Part shown: positions 1 to 5,572 of the stretch, piece by piece
Numbering within the stretch: the stretch's first letter is position 1
How the letters are laid out: each line of letters opens with the position of its first letter
Origin: Gammaproteobacteria bacterium
GTDB lineage: Bacteria > Pseudomonadota > Gammaproteobacteria > SZUA-140
Length of the DNA: 5,572 nucleotides
Assembly (NCBI GenBank): GCA_026982145.1
Contig: JALSHQ010000059.1
Coordinates: 1-5,572 of the forward strand
Reading direction: 5' to 3'
Program-made: the position numbers and the translations under genes
The notes under the pieces: generated by a model
Database searches by the model: none
Told to the model about the DNA's origin: nothing
The model's input: the letters and a program-made list of their open reading frames with translations, nothing else

Positions 1-1
1 A

Positions 2-436
2 GGTGATGAATGGCTTGGATTGCCGACAAAGATGATCAAGGAAATCTCAGAGATGCTGCCTGTTCATGGAATCCCCAACTCTAAAAGCGCAGTAGTTAAG
101 GGCTTAGTGAATGTTCGAGGCGAGCTTAAATTATGGGTCTCAATGGGAGTGCTACTGTCAGTTGATAAAGGAGAAGAGAGTGTGACTGCTATCACTCGAA
201 AGAGTTTTTTGGAGCGCTTGGTGATTTTGGTCAACAATGGTGAGCAGTTTGTATTTCCAGTGAGTGAAGTAATTGGCACTCATCGCATCTGGAAGGAGAA
301 TATTCGTGATGTGCCCGCAACAGCGGCAAACTCCATCTGTTCCCATCTGGCAGGCCTGTTCGAACTTGGTGGTCGACATGTTGGTTTGTTAGATCAGGAA
401 TTGTTATTTAAATCACTGCAGAGAAACCTTGTATGA
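2..436 (+). CDS. wspD: WspD, CheW-type adaptor protein (5' end cut by window)
   Basis: This is the C-terminal 144 residues of a CheW-domain scaffold protein that would couple the WspA receptor to the WspE kinase in a membrane-associated signalling array. The frame is open to the left edge and reads GDEWLGLPTKM, so the TTG at 20 is an internal codon rather than the start. The CheW core is clear: a VKGLVNVRGEL motif (visible residues about 34-44), then FVFPVSEV, and a closing VGLLDQELLF strand and helix. The phrases around EWLGLP, VNVRGEL and VPAT resemble WspD more than generic CheW or WspB. About 80-90 N-terminal residues are probably missing, judging from the usual WspD length. The stop overlaps the wspE start by 4 bases. 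The WspD assignment rests on both sequence style and gene order; generic CheW is the fallback. Confidence 0.9.
   Translation, partial: GDEWLGLPTKMIKEISEMLPVHGIPNSKSAVVKGLVNVRGELKLWVSMGVLLSVDKGEESVTAITRKSFLERLVILVNNGEQFVFPVSEVIGTHRIWKENIRDVPATAANSICSHLAGLFELGGRHVGLLDQELLFKSLQRNLV
433..436 (+). promoter_or_regulatory. ATGA overlap coupling wspD and wspE translation
   Basis: The wspE ATG and the wspD TGA share the four bases ATGA. The bases just upstream (GCAGAGAAACCTTGT) hold only a weak purine stretch, so wspE probably depends on ribosomes that have just finished wspD. This would tie adaptor and kinase stoichiometry together. The overlap is seen directly; the coupling is inferred. Confidence 0.7.
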
Positions 437-2787
437 ATGAGGATCTTAGCGGGTTTTCGATGCTGGACCTTTTTAGAATGGAGGCCGAAGGGCAGCTGTC
501 CCTACTTACAGGCGGCCTACTCGTCCTTGAGCAAAACCCTTCTGAGACAGATAATCTTGAGCCGATGATGCGCGCCTCTCATTCTATTAAGGGAGCTGCG
601 CGCATGGTCGATATCGAGCCGGTAGTGCGCATAGCTCATGTCATGGAAGACTGCTTTGTGGCTGCGCAAAAGAGTGAGCTAATGCTACATAGTGCTGATA
701 TCGACGTGCTGTTGAATGGTGTCGACATGATCGGGCAAGTGTCGCAGTTGGATGAGTCGGAACTCACATCATGGGCTGATGCGAACAGTACTAGGCTGGA
801 TGTGCTGGTGGAATCTCTGCAAGGTATTTTGGAAGACGAACGGTCACAGTCAGTCAAGGTCACCTGCGAAGAGACAAGTGAACCCGAGATTACCCGAAAA
901 AAAATAGACGATGAGGTGGCGGTTGTTACTACTGCGGTATCAGATGCAGAACAAGAGACGCCAGCCGCTCTCTCGGCGCCTGAACATCGAGAAAAAGAGG
1001 GCCGCAGATTCGAACCGGTACCTGATAAAGCAGCGTCATTAGCAGAGGTAAAAGAGCGCGTGCTGCGTGTGAGCACTGAACGTATGGGTCGGCTGCTTGG
1101 CTTAGCGGGCGAGGCGATGGTTGAAGCGCGCTGGCTGCACCCGCATATCGAGGCGATGCAGCGTTTTAAACGTTTTCAGTTTGACCTTGTGAGTGAGCTA
1201 GATAGCTTGCGCGAGAAACTCAACGAGGCAAATGTTGAGCCGGCGATTGGGGTGATGTTAATTGAACTGCAACGTAAGGCGGCACAACAGCGTGAGGTGT
1301 TATCAGACCGTTTAGTGGATCTAGAACATTTTGATTACCGCACGGCAAACCTCGCTGGAAGGTTGCATCGTGAGGTGTTAGCCAGCCGCATGCGTCCTTT
1401 TTCTGATGGCGTAGATGGTTTTCAGCGGATGGTACGCGATGTGGCACGCTCATTAGGCAAAGATGCACGCCTTGAAATTACCGGGGTGACGACACAGGTA
1501 GACCGCGATGTTTTGGAAATGGTGAAGGCACCCCTTAACCATTTGTTGAGGAACGCAGTAGACCATGGTGTTGAGATGCCCGGTGTACGCACCGGAAATG
1601 GCAAGCCTTCTCAGGCGATTGTAAAGCTGGATGCACGTCATCGCTCAGGTATGTTGCTAGTAACGGTAGAAGATGACGGCGGCGGCGTTGACCTCGAGTC
1701 GCTTAAACAGAAAATCATGGAGCGTGGTTTGAGCAGTGAGGTGATGTTGTCACAAATGAGTGAAACAGAACTTTTAGAATTTCTCTTTTTACCGAGCTTT
1801 AGTACCCGTAGTGAAGTGACCGAAATATCAGGGCGTGGTGTGGGGTTGGATGTTGTGCATGACGCGGTGAAAGAGATGCGCGGTGTTGTGACGATTTCAT
1901 CTAAGGCGGGAGAGGGCACTCGTTTTCAGATGCAACTGCCGTTGACCTTGTCGGTCATTAGAACGCTACTGGTTGATATTGGCGGTGAAAGTTATGCTTT
2001 TCCACTGGCTAGAATTGATCATCTTCTGAAGGTTCCCACAGAGCAGGTTGAGCTGGTAGAAGACCATCAATTTATCACTTGGAATGAAAGCCATATCGGG
2101 TTGGTCTCTGCATCCCAAGTGTTTGGGGTTGAGCAGGTGACGGCGAAGGATCGGCAACTTTCCGTGGTGATTTTAAGTGATCGGCATGGTCAATACGGGG
2201 TGATTGTCGATGCATTTCTGGGTGAACGTGAGTTGGCAGTACAGGTGATCGACCCTCGTTTAGGTAAGGTGAAAGACGTGAGCGTTGCTGCGTTGCTTGA
2301 TGATGGCACACCGACATTAATTATTGATGTGGATGATATGGCGCGCTCGATTGCTAAGCTGATCTCAAAAGGCCGTATCGATAAAGTGGGTGGTGAACAC
2401 CTAGGGGGTGACCGAAAACGAATATTAGTCGTGGATGATTCGATCACTGTACGTGAGGTAGAGCGAAAAATGCTAGAAGCGTATGGCTATGATGTTGACG
2501 TGGCTGTTGATGGAATGGATGGCTGGAACGCGGCACGCAGTGGTGATTACTGTTTAGTGATTACCGATATTGATATGCCAAGAATGAATGGAATCGAACT
2601 GGTGAGGTTAATCAAGCAAGACGACGCACTGCGCGATACACCCGTGATGGTGGTTTCATACAAAGACCGAGAAGAAGATCGCCTTCAAGGGTTGGAAGCG
2701 GGTGCGGATTATTATTTGACTAAAGGTGGTTTTCACGATGAGTCATTGCGTGAAGCGGTCGTCGATCTTATTGGGGGCGTGGAATGA
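433..2787 (+). CDS. wspE: WspE, hybrid CheA-type histidine kinase with C-terminal receiver
   Basis: This 784-residue cytoplasmic hybrid kinase autophosphorylates and would pass phosphate to WspR and WspF. An N-terminal Hpt (P1) domain, about 1-130, carries the phospho-histidine H50 in SHSIKGAAR. A charged linker, about 131-205, replaces the P2 domain of classical CheA. A dimerisation/helical region spans about 205-330. The HATPase domain, about 340-505, has an N box (LLRNAVDHG, N374, D377, H378), a G1 box (EDDGGGVD, D415), an F-box-like LPSFSTR and a G2 box (SGRGVGLD, 466-473). A CheW-like P5 domain covers about 507-640. The receiver, about 661-784, has D668/D669, phospho-acceptor D712 (TDIDMP), S742 and K764. 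This Hpt-kinase-CheW-REC order without P2 is typical of WspE. The gene overlaps both neighbours by 4 bases. An eight-A run in the linker is the one oddity. Confidence 0.96.
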   Translation: MNEDLSGFSMLDLFRMEAEGQLSLLTGGLLVLEQNPSETDNLEPMMRASHSIKGAARMVDIEPVVRIAHVMEDCFVAAQKSELMLHSADIDVLLNGVDMIGQVSQLDESELTSWADANSTRLDVLVESLQGILEDERSQSVKVTCEETSEPEITRKKIDDEVAVVTTAVSDAEQETPAALSAPEHREKEGRRFEPVPDKAASLAEVKERVLRVSTERMGRLLGLAGEAMVEARWLHPHIEAMQRFKRFQFDLVSELDSLREKLNEANVEPAIGVMLIELQRKAAQQREVLSDRLVDLEHFDYRTANLAGRLHREVLASRMRPFSDGVDGFQRMVRDVARSLGKDARLEITGVTTQVDRDVLEMVKAPLNHLLRNAVDHGVEMPGVRTGNGKPSQAIVKLDARHRSGMLLVTVEDDGGGVDLESLKQKIMERGLSSEVMLSQMSETELLEFLFLPSFSTRSEVTEISGRGVGLDVVHDAVKEMRGVVTISSKAGEGTRFQMQLPLTLSVIRTLLVDIGGESYAFPLARIDHLLKVPTEQVELVEDHQFITWNESHIGLVSASQVFGVEQVTAKDRQLSVVILSDRHGQYGVIVDAFLGERELAVQVIDPRLGKVKDVSVAALLDDGTPTLIIDVDDMARSIAKLISKGRIDKVGGEHLGGDRKRILVVDDSITVREVERKMLEAYGYDVDVAVDGMDGWNAARSGDYCLVITDIDMPRMNGIELVRLIKQDDALRDTPVMVVSYKDREEDRLQGLEAGADYYLTKGGFHDESLREAVVDLIGGVE
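897..904 (+). repeat. A8 homopolymer inside wspE linker
   Basis: Eight consecutive A bases fall on the codons for R155-K156-K157, between the Hpt domain and the kinase core. Losing one A puts TAG directly after the two AAA codons; gaining one A reaches TGA within a few codons. Either shift would leave an Hpt-only fragment of about 157-160 residues containing H50. The run and the stops are seen directly; any slippage is inference. Confidence 0.9.
2784..2787 (+). promoter_or_regulatory. ATGA overlap coupling wspE and wspF translation
   Basis: The wspF ATG and the wspE TGA share ATGA, repeating the wspD-wspE arrangement. A G-rich stretch at 2773-2777, six bases before the ATG, and the GGA touching it could serve as a partial Shine-Dalgarno. 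Coupled translation of kinase and methylesterase is the likely consequence. Confidence 0.7.
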
Positions 2788-3815
2788 GAGTCGCAATTGT
2801 TAATGACACCATGATCGCAGTTGAAGGGCTGAAGCGATTTTTATCCACAGCGACAGATCATCAGTTGGCGTGGGTAGCCATCAATGGCGAAGAGGCGGTC
2901 TCACATTGCGCCCGGGATCTTCCTGACTTGATATTAATGGATCTCATTATGCCGGTAATGAATGGAGTGGAGGCGTGTCGTAAAATTATGGGCGATACCC
3001 CTTGTCCAATTTTGATCGTCACCAGCTCGGTTGAAGGTAATAGCTCAATGATATTTGAAGCGATGGGTGCTGGCGCGCTTGATGTAGTTAAAACACCAAT
3101 GTTGGGACGTTCTGGTGAACTTCAAGGAGGCGAGACCATTCTCAATAAAATAAAAACGATTGAGAAGTTAACGCGCCGACTTCCGCAGCACCGCACCTCC
3201 ACCGTGGCGAGAACATCGAAATATTCTCGCCCAACGAACCATCACTCGTTGATCGTCATTGGCTCATCGACGGGGGGGCCGCCAGCTTTGGCGACGGTCT
3301 TAGCGGGTTTTCCTGAAGAACTTTCTGTTAGCGTCGTGATCATTCAACACATCGATGCCCACTTTGCAGGGGAACTGGCCGAGTGGCTTGATACACAGTG
3401 TAAGATGCAGGTGAAAGTGGCAGTGGAAGGGGAGTGTATTACGCCGGGAGTTGTTTATCTTGCTTCGACGAATGATCACTTGGTCATGTCACCCCGTGGT
3501 CGATTTACATATACAGAAGCGCCAAAGAAAATGGCTTATCGTCCCTCAGTAGATGTTTTTTTCGAGAGCGTAGCAAGGCACTGGGGTGGGAAGGTAACCG
3601 CCGTATTATTGACCGGAATGGGGCGGGATGGCGCCGCGGGCTTACTGTCGTTGCGACAGAAGAACATACATACTATTGCACAGGACGAAGCAACATGCGC
3701 CGTTTATGGTATGCCAAAAGCAGCGGCGGCAATTAATGCGGCTGTGGATATTCTCCCGCTGGAAGAGATCAGTGCAGTATTACTCAAACAGTATCAAAAC
3801 GCGGCTCAAAGTTGA
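2784..3815 (+). CDS. wspF: WspF, CheB-type protein-glutamate methylesterase
   Basis: This is a 343-residue CheB-family enzyme that would remove methyl groups from glutamates on the WspA receptor, lowering kinase output as the adaptation arm of the pathway. The N-terminal receiver, about 1-120, has phospho-acceptor D53 (LMDLIMP), T80/S81 and K103 (VVKTP). The usual acidic pair reads N7-D8 (IVNDTM), which I recall as normal for WspF. A linker of about 120-152 is rich in Arg, Thr and Ser. The C-terminal esterase, about 153-340, shows the catalytic triad S162 (GSSTGGPP), H189 (IIQHI) and D282 (TGMGRDGA). Family length is normal. The start is fixed by the overlap with wspE. In Pseudomonas, loss of WspF drives constitutively high c-di-GMP. 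A seven-G run lies exactly at the S162 motif. The symbol cheB would be the generic alternative. Confidence 0.95.
   Translation: MRVAIVNDTMIAVEGLKRFLSTATDHQLAWVAINGEEAVSHCARDLPDLILMDLIMPVMNGVEACRKIMGDTPCPILIVTSSVEGNSSMIFEAMGAGALDVVKTPMLGRSGELQGGETILNKIKTIEKLTRRLPQHRTSTVARTSKYSRPTNHHSLIVIGSSTGGPPALATVLAGFPEELSVSVVIIQHIDAHFAGELAEWLDTQCKMQVKVAVEGECITPGVVYLASTNDHLVMSPRGRFTYTEAPKKMAYRPSVDVFFESVARHWGGKVTAVLLTGMGRDGAAGLLSLRQKNIHTIAQDEATCAVYGMPKAAAAINAAVDILPLEEISAVLLKQYQNAAQS
3272..3278 (+). repeat. G7 homopolymer at the wspF catalytic serine motif
   Basis: Seven consecutive G bases encode the end of T163 and G164-G165, right after catalytic S162. Losing one G reaches TAG after about eight more codons, and gaining one reaches TGA about a dozen codons on. 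Both would keep the receiver but remove H189 and D282. G runs of this length can be slippage-prone, so this is a plausible mutational hot spot; slippage itself is not visible here. Confidence 0.9.
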
Positions 3816-3817
3816 GC

Positions 3818-3835
3818 ATGGGAAGTCGGATATGA
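3818..3835 (+). CDS. Possible five-codon ORF bridging wspF and wspR
   Basis: An out-of-frame ATG two bases after the wspF stop opens a five-codon ORF (MGSRI) whose TGA overlaps the wspR ATG as ATGA. It has no convincing Shine-Dalgarno of its own, only GAG almost touching the ATG. Ribosomes ending wspF could in principle reinitiate here and then again at wspR, so the 16-base gap could still behave as a coupled junction. It may equally be chance, and the peptide is unlikely to have a function of its own. Confidence 0.25.
   Translation: MGSRI
3820..3825 (+). promoter_or_regulatory. Shine-Dalgarno for wspR
   Basis: GGGAAG lies six bases before the ATG at 3832. It decides the wspR start against the in-frame extension back to 3628, which would run through the wspF coding region. 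It is a better-formed site than those before wspE and wspF, so wspR can probably be translated independently. Confidence 0.75.
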
Positions 3836-4872
3836 GCGAAATCAGAGGCCCTCAAACAGAAGAGAAGAGAGCGGCAATACCTGAATCAGAGTTGATTACG
3901 GTTTTGTTAGTGGATGACCAGTTGATCGTTGCCGAAGCTATTCGGCGCATGTTAGCAAGTGTGCCAGCGATCACCTTTCATTACTGTAGTGATCCAAAGA
4001 AAGCGGTCGAGATGGCCGTAGAGATCAAACCAACGACAATCTTGCAGGATCTAGTGATGCCGGATATTGATGGCATGACGTTAGTACGCTTTTACCGTAA
4101 CCACCCCGCATTGAAAAATACACCAGTGATTGTGCTTTCTAGTAAAGAAGACCCAAAGGACAAGAGTGAGGCTTTTAGTCATGGTGCGAGTGATTACCTT
4201 GTTAAGCTGCCTGATGAAATTGAACTGATTGCCAGGATAGAGGCGCACTCGCGCAGTTTTGTGGCTCAGCAGCAGCGTGATGCTGCTTTTCTTGAGTTGC
4301 GTGAACTGCAAAAAGAGCTGGAAGCAAAGAATGTAGAGTTGCAGCGGCTCTCTGCTATCGATGGTCTGACGGGGATCCCAAATCGGCGTTCGTTTGATGA
4401 ATATATCGATAAAGAGTGGCGGCGTGCAGTGCGTGAAGGCACTTCGCTTGCACTACTGTTGGTCGATATTGATTTCTTCAAAAAATATAATGATGGCTAT
4501 GGTCATCAAGGTGGGGATGATTGCCTGCGTAAAGTCGCCACAGCACTGGCAGATACGATGCGCCGACCATCTGACATGGTTGCACGTTATGGTGGTGAAG
4601 AGTTTGGGGTGATATTGCCCAATACAGATCTTGATGGCGCGGTTGTGATTGCAGAAGAGCTGCGGCTCTCAATAGAAATGTGTGCACTTAAACATGAGTT
4701 TTCAGATGTCACTGATATTGTCTCGATCTCGCTGGGTGCAGCGGGCATTCCTCCTAAGTGTGGTGATGACCCTGCAAGTTTAATTGCACTGGCAGACGGG
4801 GCGCTCTATGCCGCAAAAGAAGAGGGGCGAAATCGCTGTTGTCGTGCGAAGCGCGATCTTAACGAGAAGTGA
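3832..4872 (+). CDS. wspR: WspR, receiver-GGDEF diguanylate cyclase
   Basis: This is a 346-residue response regulator that would make cyclic-di-GMP from two GTP once phosphorylated by WspE. Its length nearly matches Pseudomonas WspR. The receiver, about 22-145, has D28/D29 (LLVDDQ), phospho-acceptor D73 (LQDLVMP), S103/S104 and K125. A charged heptad-like helix at about 140-174 (AQQQRDAAFLEL onward) is the probable coiled-coil stalk. The GGDEF domain, about 175-340, opens with DGLTGIPNRRSF and has the active site GGEEF (254-258). An inhibitory I-site, RPSD (245-248), lies five residues before it, so product inhibition is expected. The ATG at 3832 is chosen for its Shine-Dalgarno and family length. 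The gene follows wspF after 16 bases and presumably shares its transcript. The C-terminal RCCRAK contains an uncommon paired cysteine. Confidence 0.96.
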   Translation: MSEIRGPQTEEKRAAIPESELITVLLVDDQLIVAEAIRRMLASVPAITFHYCSDPKKAVEMAVEIKPTTILQDLVMPDIDGMTLVRFYRNHPALKNTPVIVLSSKEDPKDKSEAFSHGASDYLVKLPDEIELIARIEAHSRSFVAQQQRDAAFLELRELQKELEAKNVELQRLSAIDGLTGIPNRRSFDEYIDKEWRRAVREGTSLALLLVDIDFFKKYNDGYGHQGGDDCLRKVATALADTMRRPSDMVARYGGEEFGVILPNTDLDGAVVIAEELRLSIEMCALKHEFSDVTDIVSISLGAAGIPPKCGDDPASLIALADGALYAAKEEGRNRCCRAKRDLNEK

Positions 4873-4882
4873 AAGCTCGCTA

Positions 4883-4901
4883 GCGTTATTCTATTTAACG
4901 C
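4883..4901. terminator. Weak hairpin in convergent gap, possible bidirectional terminator
   Basis: GCGTTA and TAACGC form a perfect 6-base stem around a 7-base loop in the 32-base space between two convergent genes. Neither side has a strong T run, so classical intrinsic termination is doubtful. An 8-base palindrome, CGCTAGCG (4878-4885), overlaps its left arm. The position is right for a shared terminator, but the signal is weak. Confidence 0.35.
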
Positions 4902-4904
4902 CGC

Positions 4905-5572
4905 TTAATCTTCCGCTTGATCTTTGTTAACCACGCGAAGCTCAGGGTAGATGCGCGCTGTTTTTACGGTGTTTTCAGTGATCTGCACAATCTCAATGGG
5001 GTACCCCGCGATGCGTAGGCTAGTGCCAGGCACCGGGATCGACTCCAGATAATCAGTGATCAAACCATTCAGCGTTTTAGGGCCATCGGTTGGGAACGCC
5101 CACTGCATGGTGCGGTTGATTTCACGCAGGTTCACACTGCCATCCACTAAGTAACTGCCATCTTCCTGTAGGTGAATATCTTTAATGGTGGTGGCCACAT
5201 CGGTGGTGAACTCGCCGACGATCTCCTCCAAAATATCTTCCAGTGTCACTAACCCTTCGATATCACCATATTCATCAACCACTAAACCGATACGTCGTTT
5301 TTTACGCTGAAAGTTCAGTAACTGTGTATTCAAAGGTGTTCCCTCTGGCACGAAGTAGGGCTCTCTTGCGATGCTAAGCAGTGTTTCTTTATTGAACTCT
5401 TCTTTATGGATATAGGGCAGGGCATTACGAATGTGCATGATGCCAAGCACATTATTGATGTTTTCACGGTAGATAGGCAGGCGCGTGTGCTGGCAACTGG
5501 TAAGCAGTTGCACAATCTCGCTGATGTCATCATCAAGGTCAATGCCGATGATCTCATTACGCGGCACCATGA
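4905..5572 (-). CDS. CorB/YfjD-family (CNNM-like) transporter, CBS and CorC_HlyC domains (5' end cut by window)
   Basis: These are the C-terminal 221 or so residues of a membrane protein of the CorB/CorC/HlyC family, linked to Mg2+/Co2+ transport. A tandem CBS pair covers about residues 1-120 of the visible part, with MVPRNEI, the HTRLPIYR motif, and the hallmark VVDEYGDIEGLVTLEDILEE in the second CBS. The CorC_HlyC domain spans about 135-212 (GSYLVDGSVNLREINR). The start is not in the window: the ATG at 5570 is the Met of an (I)MVPR motif, and the preceding codon ends in TC. The missing N-terminus should hold the DUF21 membrane segments. PRNEI and HTRLP fit the membrane-anchored CorB/YfjD branch better than soluble CorC. 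It converges on wspR with no evident functional link. Confidence 0.9.
   Translation of the reverse strand, partial: MVPRNEIIGIDLDDDISEIVQLLTSCQHTRLPIYRENINNVLGIMHIRNALPYIHKEEFNKETLLSIAREPYFVPEGTPLNTQLLNFQRKKRRIGLVVDEYGDIEGLVTLEDILEEIVGEFTTDVATTIKDIHLQEDGSYLVDGSVNLREINRTMQWAFPTDGPKTLNGLITDYLESIPVPGTSLRIAGYPIEIVQITENTVKTARIYPELRVVNKDQAED

Noticed and set aside
20..22. TTG as start codon of the first gene
   Set aside because: The frame is open to the window edge and the residues before it (GDEWLG) fit the WspD CheW domain, so the gene starts upstream.
636..1076. 146-residue antisense ORF, Ser/Thr-rich
   Set aside because: It lies wholly opposite wspE, shows no domain, and its composition is what the reverse complement of the acidic linker would give.
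1638..1919. 93-residue antisense ORF opposite the wspE ATPase domain
   Set aside because: No recognisable domain or ribosome site; it is a shadow of a strongly conserved sense frame.
3676..3710. Possible internal promoter before wspR (TTGCAC and TATGGT)
   Set aside because: The spacing between the two boxes is about 23 bases, too long for a sigma-70 promoter, and operon transcription explains expression.
3628..3831. N-terminal extension of wspR giving a 414-residue protein
   Set aside because: It runs through the wspF coding region in another frame, has no receiver-like sequence, and the ATG at 3832 has a good Shine-Dalgarno and gives the family length.
5568..5570. ATG as start of the minus-strand CBS protein
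   Set aside because: This Met belongs to the internal (I)MVPRNE motif at the first CBS domain; the DUF21 membrane part is expected upstream beyond the window.

Overview
The window looks like part of a gammaproteobacterial chromosome of roughly balanced base composition, without the strong GC bias of Pseudomonas. It carries the downstream half of a Wsp-type chemosensory operon, the surface-sensing pathway that controls cyclic-di-GMP and was named in Pseudomonas. A convergent CorB/YfjD-family (CNNM-like) transporter gene follows. The taxon is inferred only from gene families and overall composition.

Layout, left to right: the 3' part of wspD (CheW-type adaptor, cut by the left edge), wspE (hybrid CheA kinase with a C-terminal receiver), wspF (CheB-type methylesterase) and wspR (receiver-GGDEF diguanylate cyclase), all on the + strand. 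A 32-base gap follows, then the 3' part of a CBS/CorC_HlyC gene on the - strand, cut by the right edge. The first two junctions are 4-base ATGA overlaps. The third is a 16-base gap with a good Shine-Dalgarno sequence and a possible five-codon bridging ORF. Coding density is almost complete, and no RNA gene, mobile element or CRISPR array is visible.

From knowledge of the Wsp family, a membrane receptor (WspA) signals through CheW adaptors (WspB, WspD) to the WspE kinase, tuned by the WspC methyltransferase and the WspF methylesterase. WspE phosphorylates WspR, which makes c-di-GMP and promotes biofilm and exopolysaccharide production. WspA, WspB and WspC are not in the window; by analogy with the known gene order they would lie just upstream. 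All key catalytic and phosphorylation residues of WspE, WspF and WspR are present, and WspR keeps an RxxD inhibitory site, so the encoded pathway looks functional.

I do not see an undescribed system. The most interesting observations are finer in scale: a seven-G tract on the catalytic serine motif of wspF, an eight-A tract in the wspE linker where a shift either way stops translation almost at once, and the small ORF bridging wspF and wspR.
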